Positions 1-11,689 of a stretch of 64,000 nt of DNA are shown piece by piece. A model generated the notes under the pieces. That model ran no database searches. It saw only the letters and a program-made list of their open reading frames with translations, and was not told the DNA's origin. A program made the translations under genes and the position numbers. How positions within the stretch are numbered: the stretch's first letter is position 1; each line of letters starts with the position of its first letter. The DNA lies in contig JASFXZ010000001.1 of NCBI GenBank assembly GCA_032209605.1, positions 29,950,619-30,014,618 of the forward strand. Reading direction: 5' to 3'. This DNA is from Mactromeris polynyma (taxonomy: Eukaryota; Mollusca; Bivalvia; Venerida; Mactridae).

Positions 1-845
1 CAATAATGTAGTTTCAAACAACTCAGGTGGCTATAATGTAGTTTCAAGCAACTCAGGTGGCTATAAGGTAGTTTCAAACAACTCAGGTGGCTATAATGTA
101 GTTTCAAACAACTCAGGTGGCTATAAGGTAGTTTCAAACAACTCAGGTAGCTATAATGTAGTTTCAAACAACTCAGGTGGCTATAATGTAGTTTCAAACA
201 ACTCAGGTGGCACTAATGTAGTTTCAAACAACTCAGGTGGCAATAATGTAGTTTCAAACAACTCAGGTGGCTATAATGTAGTTTCAAGCAACTCAGGTGG
301 CTATAATGTAGTTTCAAACAACTCAGGTGGCAATAATGTAGTTTCAAACAACTCAGGTGGCTATAATGTAGTTTCAAACAACTCAGGTGGATATAAGGTA
401 GTTTCAAACAACTCAGGTAGCTATAATGTAGTTTCAAACAACTCAGGTGGCTTTAATGTAGTTTCAAACAACTCAGGTGGCAATAATGTAGTTTAAAGCA
501 ACTCAGGTAGCTATAATGTAGTTTCAAACAACTCAGGTGGCTATAATGTAGTTTCAAACAACTCAGGTGGCTTTAATGTAGTTTCAAACAACTCAGGTGG
601 CAATAATGTAGTTTAAAACAACTCAGGTGGCAATAATGTAGTTTCAAACAACTCAGGTGGCTATAATGTAGTTTCAAACAACTCAGGTAGCTATAATGTA
701 GTTTCAAACAACTCAGGTGGCTATAATGTAGTTTCAAACAACTCAGGTAGCTATAGTGTAGTTTCAAACATCTCAGGTGGCTATAATGTAGTTTAAAACA
801 ACTCAGGTGGCTATGATGTAGTTTAAAACAACTCAGGTGGCTATA
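1..845. repeat. 30-bp minisatellite array
   Basis: About 28 head-to-tail copies of a 30-bp unit containing GTAGTTTCAAACAACTCAGG, followed by a variable GTGGCTATAAT-type linker. The array runs off the left edge, so its full length is unknown. Copies differ by single substitutions (ctataatg, caataatg, ctataagg) and there are almost no indels. Because 30 is a multiple of three, the minus strand shows open frames with a 10-residue repeat (LKLHYSHLSC). These follow from the period and are not evidence of a gene. Confidence 0.95.
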
Positions 846-1447
846 CGGTTTTATACCGCTCTAACTGTTTTTCATTTTACAAAACGATTTTATGTTAGTT
901 TGAAATGACGTGTTTCTAAACCGAAATTAGCTGACTTTAGTTATCAAAACGAAATAATGATTGCCTAAGTTTTCGTTATGGTTATTTATTATCTGTCATT
1001 ACATATTCAAATCTAAACGGGTTGAGTAATTATATTTCATTCAGTATATTTCTATTCATACACGAGTCAATTGAGTATTTTCTTTTAAATTACCAAATGG
1101 TTAACACATACTTGTGCATTTTAATGGAATGGCATATACGTTATTTTCATATTATGCGATCAATAGTCGCTGTCACCATCAATTATTCTGACACATAATA
1201 TTTGCATAAGTGATTAGAAGTAAAGGACATCGTTCGCACAAGTGTTGCCTGTGCAAAGTATGACTAGTACGCCGGAAAGGTTCCCCTGTATTTAATTAAC
1301 CATTACCCAACTTAATGACTTTGCAAATATCCATAAAAACTGATAGACTGAAAACATATGTTTTCCAAACGAGTGAATCCCAGTACAACATGTCTGAACA
1401 ATGACATAAAACTGCCATATTGTTAATTTCAAGACCCATGTCAATTA
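846..1447. other. Unannotated AT-rich stretch
   Basis: No exon with credible splice sites, no RNA gene and no repeat was recognised between the 30-bp array and the possible mariner-like element. Confidence 0.5.
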
Positions 1448-2521
1448 CGAGGGTTGTCCCTAAATTACGCGGACTTTTACCGTAATATTTATAACCATGT
1501 GTGGATGTTGATGCAATTTGAATGAACAAATAATTGACCCTTTATCTTTCAAACTGTGACAACATTTTTATTCTTCGCGTCCAGGAACTGTGTTTTTTTC
1601 TTATTTCCAAAGTAACTAACTTTGATAAACGCGGAACAGCTGAAAGATTGTTTTAAAATACGAGCTTATCTTTAGAGTTTTCGGTCCATATTTTCCTTAA
1701 TTGTTTAATTGTTTCCTTCAGAATACGCCCACAAAAGCTAGCGGAATGATAGGATTAGAAACAAAACAATAACGGGTATCTAAAGCAATCATATTTTTAT
1801 GGCTTCAGGTAGAGTTGGGTAAAATGGCTTTGAAATGATAAGGTATACCCAGTATTTGATGCAACGTCAAATAGAACTGTATATGGCATTATTGGTAATC
1901 ATTTATGATATACATATGATACGTAAGAAATAGGCGATATAATATAAAGGGGACAATATACTTTAATCACATAGAAATACACTGTTTACTGTGAACTGGA
2001 TTACATGGAATGATGGTTACATTCATTAAATTCAGACACTAAAACATAACAATATAGTAAGTACTATATTTTGTAGTTATGAAAATATATTATGCATAAA
2101 TACAAGCACAAATTACGTAATGAATAGTTAAAGACATATAATTATGTATATACATGATATAATAAAAGATGTCGAAAGTTCAAAGACGCAACATATAACG
2201 ATATACGTTCACAACATAAATATGTTTGCACAACATATAAAGAACTTGGTACATGATGTACTAAGAAAAAACATAAAAATAGATTGTTTATGACTACAAA
2301 AGACAGTGCCGGCGTTCCATAATTTTCCGTTGACGTCGTAACGTCAGCATGACCAGTCCTGCAAAATGTACACCTATGTATTTGAAATGCTTACCAGTTC
2401 TCCGACATTACATCAATTGCGCATTTATTAGACATTATTTTTTCTTATTTCTGGCAACTTTATCTGTCCCTATATGACCAAGTTTGTAGCAAACGTCTAC
2501 GTAATTCTGGGACAACCCTCG
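1448..2521. mobile_element. Possible decayed mariner-like element
   Basis: The ends carry a 22-bp imperfect inverted repeat: CGAGGGTTGTCCCTAAATTA at the left, and CGAGGGTTGTCCCAGAATTA on the minus strand at the right. Each end is flanked by TA, the target duplicated by Tc1/mariner elements. The 1.07-kb length is close to a full mariner, but no transposase frame or D,D(34)D pattern is visible inside. It is therefore a heavily decayed copy, a non-autonomous derivative, or two unrelated solo ends. Confidence 0.45.
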
Positions 2522-2633
2522 TATTGTTTTAAGATTCATTTGTGATATATTCTAAATGTTTCAACACCGAGTCAAGGAAATCCCCTTTTCATTTAATTCA
2601 TACGCACACTGTAGTTATCATTTGAAATATATA

Positions 2634-2797
2634 CAGTAAAACTTCAATAAAACAACCACCCTTGATACACTACTATTGAGGTGGTCTTAATATTTAGGAT
2701 GAATAAAGAGCATGATAGGGAAAATGGACTTGTAAACCGTGTTCTTAATATTGAGACGGTCTTATTATTGATGTGGTCTTTAAGTGATGTTTTACTG
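2634..2797. mobile_element. MITE with TA target duplication
   Basis: A 164-bp element begins CAGTAAAACTTCA and ends with the inverse, TGATGTTTTACTG, with TA on both sides. The interior holds several GGTGGTCTTA/GACGGTCTTA-like motifs in both orientations. It resembles the larger MITE family at 11419, 12961 and 32747 in both ends and interior, so it is probably a diverged relative. There is no coding capacity, so it would be mobilised by a Tc1/mariner transposase supplied elsewhere. Confidence 0.65.
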
Positions 2798-3127
2798 TAT
2801 ATGTAACTACAATTTCTCAACCAAAGAAAAGCACAGATGCTCAAAGAGCGAATCTATCAATTATCATTATTGTTTTAACGATCCATTCTGTTTTAATATT
2901 TAATTATTTGGGCCAATGATGGTTTGATTTCTGTTATGTATTGTCGGTTTATTACCTGTCTGAATGCTGATAGATTTATAATAGTTTCGATTCATATTTT
3001 TTATAACATTTGCAGCTGAAGAAAATGAACAATATTGGTAAGAAAGATTCAGGAAGCTCTGTTTGTCGGCTTGCAAATAATTGTTTAGATTGAGTCGAAT
3101 ACACAAATATTTATGCTGTATATTTAT

Positions 3128-5010
3128 ATACCGCACAGGTATCACAGTGTGACACCACTATACTACAGCGTTGTACAGGCATCACAGTGTGACAACACTA
3201 TACTACAGCGTTGTTCAGGTATCACAGTGGGACACCACTATACTACAGCGTTGTACAGGCATTACAGTGTGACAACACTATACTACAGCGTTGTACAGGC
3301 ATAACAGTGTGACAACACTATACTACAGCGTTGTACATGTATCACAGTGTGACAACACTATTCTACAGCGTAGTACATGTATCACAGTGTGACTACACTA
3401 TACTACATCGTAGTACATGTATCACAGTGTGACAACACTATAATACAGCGTTGTACATGTATCACAACAGTGTGACAACACTATACTACAGCGTTGTACA
3501 GGCATTACAGTGTGACAACACTAAACTACAGCGTTGTACATGTATCACAACAGTGTGACAACACTATACTACAGCGTTGTACATGTATCACAGTGTGACA
3601 ACACTATACTACAAAATTGTACAGGCATTACAGTGTGACAACACTAAACTACAGCGGTGTACATGTATCACAACAGTGTGACAACACTATACTACAGCGT
3701 TGTTCAGGCATTACAGTGTGACAACCCTATACTTCAGCGTTGTACATGTATCACAACAGTGTGACAACACTATACTACAGCGTTGTACAGGCATTACAGT
3801 GTGACAACAGTATACTACAGTGTTGTACAGGCATAACAGTGTGACACCACTATACTACAGCGTTGTACAGGCATTACAGTGTGATAACACTATACTACAG
3901 CGTTGTACAGGTATAACAGTGTGACAACACCATACTACAGCGTTGTACATGTATCACAGTGTGACAACACTAAACTACAGCGTTGTACATGTATCACAGT
4001 GTGACAACACTATACTACAGCATTGTACATGTATCACAGCGTGACAACACTATACTACAGCGTTGTACATGTATCACAGTGTGACAAAACTATACTACAG
4101 CGTTGTACATGTATCACAGTGTGACAACACTATACTACAGCGTAGTACAGGTATCACAGTGTGACAACACTATACTACAGCGTTGTACATGTATCACAGT
4201 GTGACAACACTATACTTCAGCGTTGTACGGGCATCACAGTGTGACAACACTATACTGCAGCGTAGTACAGGTATCACAGTGTGACAACACCAGCGTTGTA
4301 CATGTATCACAGTGTGACAACACTATACTTCAGCGTTGTACGGGCATCACAGTGTGACAACACCATACTACAGCGTAGTACAGGTATCACAGTGTGACAA
4401 CACTATACTACAGCATTATACATGTATCACAGTGTGACAACACTATACTACAGCGTTGTACATGTATCACAGTGTGACAACACTATACTACAGCGTTGTA
4501 CATGTATCACAGTGTGACAACACTATACTTCATCGTAGTACATGTATCACAGTGTGACAACACTATACTTCAGCGTTGTACATGTATCACAGTGTGACAA
4601 CACTATACTACAGCGTTGTACATGTATCACAGTGTGACAACACTTTACTACAGCGTTGTACATGTATCACAGTGTGACAACACTATACTACAGCGTTGTA
4701 CATGTATCACAGTGTGACAACACTATACTACAGCGTTGTACATGTATCACAGTGTGACAACACTATACTACAGCGTAGTACATGTATCACAGTGTGACAA
4801 CACCATAATACAGCGTTGTACATGTATCACAGTGTGACAACACTATACTACAGCGTAGTACATGCATCACAGTGTGACAACACTATACTACAGCGTTGTA
4901 CATGTATCACAGTGTGACAACACTATACTTCAGCGTTGTACATGTATCACTGTGTGACAACACTATACTACAGCGTAGTACATGTATCACAGTGTGACAA
5001 CACTATAGTT
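3128..5010. repeat. 40-bp minisatellite array
   Basis: About 47 copies of a 40-bp unit, consensus TATCACAGTGTGACAACACT followed by ATACTACAGCGTTGTACATG. The left part is more mixed, with GTACAGGCATTACAG variants, inserted CAACAGTGTG units and period shifts. The right part (about 4400-5000) is more uniform, as expected where recent expansion or homogenisation occurred. The unit has short inverse motifs (GTTGTAC, GTGTGACAAC). A single outlying unit sits at about 5943-5984. Confidence 0.95.
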
Positions 5011-6645
5011 ACTACTGCTGTTTCCTATGCAAGCACTAACACGGTGCGCAGGTTATGATAGAAAATACACGTACCGGACATTTGTATTTACATGTGTTTA
5101 GGAAGCATGACAGTGGTGTAGAGTAAGTATGTATGATGTCATATACCACCGATTTTCTCCTATTTACGACTAAGAATTATAGGATCAAAATCAAGACTTT
5201 GTAACTTTAAGTTGAGATTATTTTGTAGATGCTTATTTCAATTCTTGTATAATTGTTTTCACGGTCGGGTACTTAGAATATTTATGACTGACTTACATAA
5301 AACGCATTGTTACGTAACAAAATGGTTTGAAGAAATTACGGCGAAACAACGGAAAAACACAACGTCAGTCTTGTTACATTATAAACTCTTGAGTGTATAG
5401 ATAATGATACACTAATATAAGCACTTGACCAATGTACAAACTACGTCTTGAAAGTTTCTATTTTTTGAAATATATAACTTAAAAGTTGGCTCGATCTATG
5501 AAAAATCAGCGTCAATATCAAATAAATACCTTAAACATGTCTACCAGAGCTAAAGAAATTATCTTTGCCAAATCTAGAAATAGAACAGACTTTTAAGCAA
5601 ACATCCTGCTTTTTTTATTAAGTATCTTATTTTTTATAGATAGTTCGTGGATGCAATTCAATTCTTAAGAAACGTCAATAATGATGTTATTTTTATTAAT
5701 TGAATGATCTGTTCTACAAGACAATCAGTATCAGAGTAACCAAAAATCCAGTTTCAGATTTTACATTTTCTTACATATATATTTTTCTAGGTTTATTTAG
5801 TACATAGTTGGAAAACAAAACACAAAGTGCTGATAAGTACAGATGGTTATCCCTTTGAGCTCTGCCGATAAGGAATGCTTGGGGGGGGAGGCAAACACAA
5901 TGTATTTTGATGATTTTACTAACAGCCTTTAATAAACATTTAACACAGTGTGACAACACTATACTACAGCGTTGTACATGCATCATACGATCCTTATTAT
6001 TATAGTATTTGTATTGTAAGTTCACAGGACTGTGTTGTAAATTTATATGCAAACAAGAAAAAAAGTTTAACCAACCAAACTGTAGTAAGCACTTGGGATA
6101 AGAAGTTTGCTACAGGATGTTTCAGGCCTAAAGGCACTGGATGGATCACATTTCAATAGACCGGTTATATATTATGATACGATCAGGATCAATACTCGCA
6201 AGGTTTGCCAATAAAGTTTTCATCTTTTGAACTTAATTACTATGTAGTAAATTATGCGTCATGTGATCCAAATTTTAACTTGATAATCAGGTAATCTAAC
6301 AATTACGGCAAGACGAACAAATATAGAGAGTACATTTTGTACTTTTTTCATATACGTATATAATCTCGTTTCTTGATAATGAAACAAATATCATGCGCGG
6401 ACCCCGATGAGAGAACCGGAAGTCCGGATCCCCCTGAGAATTTGGCGAAATAGGGTTGCCCATACCTAATTATAGATCACGAAGGGGTGCCAACTAGTCA
6501 GGGACTCCAAAGGCTGACTTATATCCGATGTCTTACCGGGAGATTGTCCCCCCGACGTAAATAGCTGGTTCCGCGCATACAGTTCTGTGAGCGTCGTTTT
6601 GCAATGGACTCGGTTAAAAACAAAATTTGGGGAAAAATCGAACAG
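5011..6645. other. Intergenic stretch with one stray satellite unit
   Basis: No gene is recognised. The only clear feature is one near-complete copy of the 40-bp unit of the neighbouring array at about 5943-5984, some 930 bp beyond the array end. The remainder is AT-rich, with a short G run at 5881-5888 and a somewhat GC-richer block at 6390-6600. Confidence 0.5.
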
Positions 6646-6893
6646 ACCCTAGGGTGGGACTAAAATCCGGGACTTTAAAAAAATCCGGGACTTTAAAAAA
6701 GTCCGGGACTTTGGTGGGAAAATCCGGGATCGATATTTTGGACTATATCGTATGTATCAACGGTCAATAACGGATAGAGGAACATTCGTTCACACCCTTC
6801 AGTTAACATATGTTCCACACGAACAATTTTTAAAAATCGATCCCGGAGAATCACGGATCCCGGATAACGGGTTTCAGTCCCACCCCAGAGCCT
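6646..6893. mobile_element. Foldback element with TCCGGGACTTT repeats
   Basis: The left end reads CCTAGGGTGGGACTAAAATC. The right end, read on the minus strand, is CTCTGGGGTGGGACTGAAAC, and both continue into TCCGGGA. Just inside the left end lie three copies of TCCGGGACTTT joined by A runs (6665-6712). A second inner pair, TCCGGGATCGAT and ATCGATCCCGGA, strengthens the foldback. There is no coding capacity. It is best read as a MITE-like foldback of unknown superfamily. Confidence 0.5.
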
Positions 6894-7668
6894 ATTGTGC
6901 GCCTGCGCAGACCGGCGGGAATATATGTCGGGAAGCGAACGATTGTACGTTGTAACGTCATTATTGATTTTGTATGCTACAAAAGCTAAATTAAGGTATG
7001 TGATTTTGTTGTATATTATGATTGATGTCATTAACTAATGTTTTCAACTGTATAATTATTGAATTTTATCGTTTCAACATTGTGGTTGACCCATCGCGTG
7101 GTTGACCTACATTTTATTTGTTATTGTTATGATGCAGCCAGCATTCGTCTCTGTGCTCTGTTTAATATTTTGCAGTATTTTCCCTCATTCATAAGTCATG
7201 TATCGTTCAAACATGCGTGATAATTAACATGTAAACGTTTAAACTCGCAGGTTGTATTAAATACACTGATCACATGTTCTAACCTTACAGCGATTTTCCG
7301 AAAATGTACTTTTAGTTTCAACTTTCAATTTCATTATTACATGCAGACTGAATGTGTCTAAGTACATAAGCGTCGACTCGATTTAGCATATTCCTGTATG
7401 ACCTCCAATACTTGGAAATGACCCTGGCCTCGGATATGAAATTGCAATGACTTTCAATTTTAAAAGTCCACGGAAAACACTGCCAATGATAGATGGAGAA
7501 TCTCAATTAAGATAATTGTCTGATGACATCTTCAAATTGATGTCTTCAGATACACGATCAGCAAATGAATGGCTGTTCTAAAACATTATTTGAGATGAAA
7601 GGCAAAATGCATTATTATCCTTTGGAAAGTCTAATGCAGTATTTTATTGATTTACCTTTTATTGCAGG
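6894..7668. other. Unannotated stretch
   Basis: No coding exon, RNA gene or repeat family was recognised. It ends at a pyrimidine-rich acceptor-like sequence (TTTTATTGCAG, ending at 7668). Confidence 0.4.
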
Positions 7669-7872
7669 AAGTTCCGAAGAAGCTACATGTGAGGTACTGA
7701 GAATGTCAAAATAAAGAACATATATTTTGAAGATGCAACAAACAAATGTTAGGTGGCCTTATGGTGCAAATGTGTGAATGAAACCTTTCAACCTGGAGAC
7801 TTGTCAAAACAGACAGTGTTACAAATACCTACAGAAATGAAGTTTCCCTTTCAACAACATCCCAGACCTTAG
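7669..7872 (+). pseudogene. Exon-like relic, product unknown
   Basis: After an acceptor-like TTTTATTGCAG there is a stretch with protein-like composition in one frame (about 7712-7865). It includes IYFEDATNKC, then an in-frame stop, then VNETFQPGDLSKQTVLQIP and EMKFPFQQHPRP, then another stop. Upstream, the frame is broken within 40 bp. A donor-like GTATGTCA follows at about 7878. The protein is not recognised. Conservation of a plausible frame with two stops suggests an old exon or processed copy that has decayed. It may belong with the open exon at 8791-8946. This is inference from composition only. Confidence 0.25.
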
Positions 7873-8790
7873 TCACGGTATGTCACATGGTTCTCCTACT
7901 GTATAATAAACTCACTTTAAACAGATAAAAAATAGTGACTTTGAAAGCCTTGGAAAACTCACGTTGAAGTGCGTGTAACATTTCCTTGTATATAAGTTCA
8001 TAATTTGAAGTTTAATACTTAAATGTTCATGGAAAAAGTTAATTTGAAAGACATGTTGAATGAATAAAATAGCAGTACAAATGCTGTTTTGGTCCTTGAA
8101 TTTTGTGAAAATACCCTTTGAAGAGTCCTTGAATTTTTTTTGGGAAGGGTGGGAAATCTGATTTGTGTTGTGTCTTGAACAACAGACAAATTGTGAGGTT
8201 AATTATTGCAATTATAGGAAATGATACATTGATATTCTGCTATACAAATTTAAATAGCAAGTTCAAATTATTGCAATCCTGTCGCCTGTTACCTTAAGCT
8301 AAAATAAGATATTGCAAAACAATTCTGAATGTACTTTAGTACAGTAGTTATATCATCAAAAAGGCATAAAGTTTTTTTTGTCCATTCAGATAGTTTTAGT
8401 TTAATAATTTTAGCAGCTGTCAACTGATACTTTTGAAATATATTGTTATTGGCTAATGCTTTTTAATACCATTAAATTTTACATGGAGACATTAATATGT
8501 CATGGTTATAATAAACATGTAACTAAATCCATTGTTAAAGCAGAAAAGTAAAGAAATACACAATTAAAGAACAACAAACCGTCAAAGAGTATATGCAGCA
8601 GCAAGATCAAAGTAATACATTTTTTTTATCATAAACACGATTGGGTCACTTATCCTCACACTCCATCAAAAAGAGCTTTAACACTAGGCGAAAGGTTCAA
8701 CACCTAAATATAGCAAAAATTGTTCAGATATTTCTTAAATATGTTTCATTAATACCCTTACAATATACCTATACTATTGTATTTTAACAG

Positions 8791-8946
8791 AAAACAGAAT
8801 TTCCAGTAGAAGACGTAATTGATGAGGTGGATAGTGTTTGTCAGGAAGAAGATGAGTTCTCCTTCTTAACAATAGATGACAAAGTAGTTGTGGTACCTGT
8901 AGGAATGGTGAAGCAGATGTTCCCAGATATGCAAGATGAACATTAG
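8791..8946 (+). CDS. Possible terminal exon of an unrecognised gene
   Basis: The acceptor-like TATTGTATTTTAACAG is followed by 51 open codons and a TAG stop. The peptide begins KTEFPVEDVIDEVDSVC, continues EEDEFSFLTIDDKVVVVPVG and ends MVKQMFPDMQDEH. It is acidic and amphipathic and has ordinary protein composition, unlike the surrounding AT-rich DNA. I do not recognise the family. The broken relic at 7669-7872 could be the preceding exon, in which case both are remains of one pseudogene. No promoter or first exon is visible, so the gene may be partial, dead or not a gene. Confidence 0.35.
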   Translation, partial: KTEFPVEDVIDEVDSVCQEEDEFSFLTIDDKVVVVPVGMVKQMFPDMQDEH

Positions 8947-9617
8947 AGCTTCATATTGTTGCCTTGTGTAAACCTTACATAAGTGTCACTTGCACTTACA
9001 AGGACAGTGATCCCTTATCTATTCGGAACAACTGACAATGCAATCAAAGTTATGCGAAAAACTAGATACTTCCATTTCTGATATCATTCGGTATTTATTC
9101 ATATCCCGGTATTGAAGGTGCTAATTTTTTTTAATTTGAAGACATGATTCCCTGTGGCATATTCAAAGTACACACCAATTTTGATAAAAAGCATGAAAAA
9201 TTATGCAATTGCTTACAAGTATAATTTCTTTTGGAATATTTTTGTTGCCAAAATTGAAAACCTGTTGCCAAATTATTGTCTTTTTCACATTTGATGTTAT
9301 TGGCGAATGACAGAGGGAACCCTAGAAACAAAAAATGTGGATTTTATTCTTGATTTACCACTGTTTCAGAGAGAGAAAAAAAAATCCCCTCAACAACCTC
9401 TTACACACCACTTTATTATTTTCTTCATTGGTGGCTTTTAAAAATTGAAATTTACCATTAGCAGTAACTTTATTTCTGTAGGTAATGGGGTTAATATATT
9501 GCATCCTGTGGAGTGCAGTATTTTCTGGCCCTTTATTCTTAAATGTATAAAATCAGCTTGTTAGTGCAATGAAATTTACTTCAGGGACAATATTTATAAT
9601 ATTTGTGCATACGCCTT
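8947..9617. other. Unannotated stretch
   Basis: AT-rich DNA with no recognised exon, RNA gene or repeat. It could include the 3' untranslated region of the exon-like unit ending at 8946, but no clear AATAAA signal lies close by. Confidence 0.4.
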
Positions 9618-9857
9618 GGCATGTAACCAGGAAAGTACTGGGTAGATTCCAGGAAAGTACTGGTTAGATGCCAGGAAAATGGTAACTGTACGATGGGTCT
9701 CATTGGCACTATGCAGTGACCGTATTTGGCTTCAAAAATTGTCTGTTTGACCTATACTTCTCTACTGGCATCAAAAAAGTATATTTATGGTGTGCGGCAG
9801 ACATACCGGGTCGACCAAATTACCATAATGTGCATTATAAAATGTGCGCGGCGACGG
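9618..9857 (+). repeat. Dispersed repeat, copy 1 of an inverted pair
   Basis: This segment, starting GGCATGTAACCAGGAAAGTA, recurs in the opposite orientation at about 21383-21643. The shared text includes the doubled phrase CCAGGAAAGTACTGGGTAG, the phrase CAAAAATTGTCTGTTTGA, TGGTGTGCGG, and ACATACCGGGTCGACCAAA. The two copies differ by scattered substitutions and a small indel near the middle. No coding domain is visible. It looks like a short non-autonomous mobile element, but its class is unclear because no clean terminal repeats or target duplications were found. Confidence 0.7.
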
Positions 9858-10734
9858 GCGACCTCATAAACACAGTAATACTATACATACATACCTTTTT
9901 ACTGTATGGCAAAAGTTAAGTATGTCAAAAAACCACATGTAAAAAAACCCAGTCAGCACTCAAAAGTTTTAAAAAAACCAAGCCCTCTCTTATTTTGATT
10001 TAATTTTTGCTTGGGCCTCTTATTTGAATATATTGTACTGTGTTTTGATAGTTGACTTTGCTTGTCTTTGATACTTGTAACAGTTCTTACATTAATGTGC
10101 TTTTGCAATATTCATGTCTTGCTTCAGTCTTCAGGTGTTTTATTGCTGTTTGTTTCACTTTGATATTTTTTAATTATTTAACTCATTCGAGATTTGTTCA
10201 TTGTCCTCAAATATTGTGTCACACAGCCCCACTCAGCCCCACTCGAATTCCAAAATAGCCACTTGGGCTTCTGATTGCCAGACATTTTTTCTAAAAAAAT
10301 CTATTTACCCTTTGGCTGATTTGCTATGAACATGGCACATGATTGTACTGTACCAAAATTACATCCAACATCTGATTCGCTGACATATTTTGGATATTAT
10401 ATCTAAAGCTGCTAGAGCAGTTTAAACCAAACCGGGTAAAAATGTTCCTTGAATAGCCCTATGCTGTGTCTGCAGTCTACTTTCAACTTTTGATACAACT
10501 GGTCTAACATACTTTTTGTTACTGACTAAGCTCAAAGTAGTTTCCTTTAAAACAAAGCTTGGATGATTTGACCTGGATTCATGTATAAACTATATAAAAG
10601 ATGATGTTTTTGCAATTAAGCTGCATATGAAGTAAACAGTTTAGTACTAATATTTAACTACAATGTATAATTATATAAACTTTGTTATTGCTTGTACATA
10701 TGTGTTCATCATCTTGTATTTATTTTGTCTCCAC
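9858..10734. other. Unannotated stretch
   Basis: AT-rich DNA. Short open frames here lack splice sites or protein-like composition. Nothing is recognised. Confidence 0.4.
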
Positions 10735-10960
10735 ATGTTGTATGTTTGTCTGTCCAGTCTGCCTTGTTCTCCCTTTATCTCCAAAATCCAGTGATAGATT
10801 TTCATCAACTTGCTGGGAAGTATCAGTATGAAGTCTAGTAGTTCATATTGTAATTTGGGGTCATAATGTTAAAAGTCAAGGTCACAGGTGTCTGAAACTT
10901 GAAAACCTTGTCTGCTGTTCATCTCTAAAAAAACCTGTTACATTTTCATCAAAGTTGTGC
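10735..10960 (+). repeat. Molluscan-type dispersed repeat
   Basis: The segment contains phrases such as TCTCCAAAATCCAGTGATAG, ATTTTCATCAACTTGCTGGG and AAAGTCAAGGTCACAGG. These resemble an interspersed repeat very common in bivalve and gastropod genomes, with the theme of ...TTTTCATCAAACTTGG... followed by ...AAGGTCAAGGTCA.... The family assignment is from recollection of that theme, not from a search. A related element is at 53510-53840. Confidence 0.45.
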
Positions 10961-11418
10961 TTTGAAAATTAATTGGAAAATACCCCACTGCAACAAGATA
11001 ACTCATAACCTATGGCAAGCTAGTGTTATCATAACTTTATGCCTGGCCATACTGATTTTTACTCTAATTTAGCGAGGATAGAATTTAATATGTCATTTCA
11101 TAATTAAATATTCACAAACGTTACATAAAGGGTCTAATATCTTTGTATTTCATTTATTTACAATCGTGACAAACATTTCACTTGTTTTACAGTCTTAAGG
11201 TTCTACCATTATTACTGACCATTTTTCTTTCTTTTGGATTGAAAATCTAGCATTTCTAGAACAAGTCGGATTGAAGATCTCTTGGAAAAAATGTTTATTC
11301 TTTTTTCAATAATTTTTTATTCTTTTTCACATTTATGTCTTATGTTTTTGTTTTATTCCATATTCCATGCAAACCTTCTTACCTAGTTACACAAACTTTG
11401 ATATTATAAAACTGTTTA

Positions 11419-11607
11419 CAGTCAAACCTGTCTGTAAAGACCACCCATGGGAACAGCAAAATGTGGTCTTTGTTTACAGGTGGTCTCTATTAACATATTA
11501 AATATCATTTAAAATGGTCTGATGGGAGATAAAATTGATGGTCTTTGCAGACAGGTTTTGCACTAGTGGTCTTTGTTCGCAGGTGGTCTTTAACACAGGT
11601 TTGACTA
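11419..11607 (-). mobile_element. MITE, TA target, copy 1
   Basis: A 189-bp element with ends CAGTCAAACCTGT and the inverse ACAGGTTTGACTA, flanked by TA. Inside, the block with GACCACC, GGTCTTTG and CATGGGAACAGCAAAATGTG is shared with copies at 12961-13149 and 32747-32934, which lie in the opposite orientation. CAGT ends with TA duplications point to Tc1/mariner-type mobilisation. There is no coding capacity. Confidence 0.8.
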
Positions 11608-11689
11608 TAGTTACAAAACAGAAACTTATATGCAACGAGTTGCCAGCTTGGCTACATAGACAAGTGGTACTGTCCCACACCCCATTTGT

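Noticed and set aside
213..767. Open frames with the LKLHYSHLSC repeat
   Set aside because: They follow from a 30-bp tandem repeat whose period is a multiple of three. No start context, splice site or non-repeat coding sequence adjoins them.
1..5010. CRISPR-like repeat arrays
   Set aside because: The repeats are head-to-tail with no unique spacers and the genome is clearly eukaryotic, so these are minisatellites.
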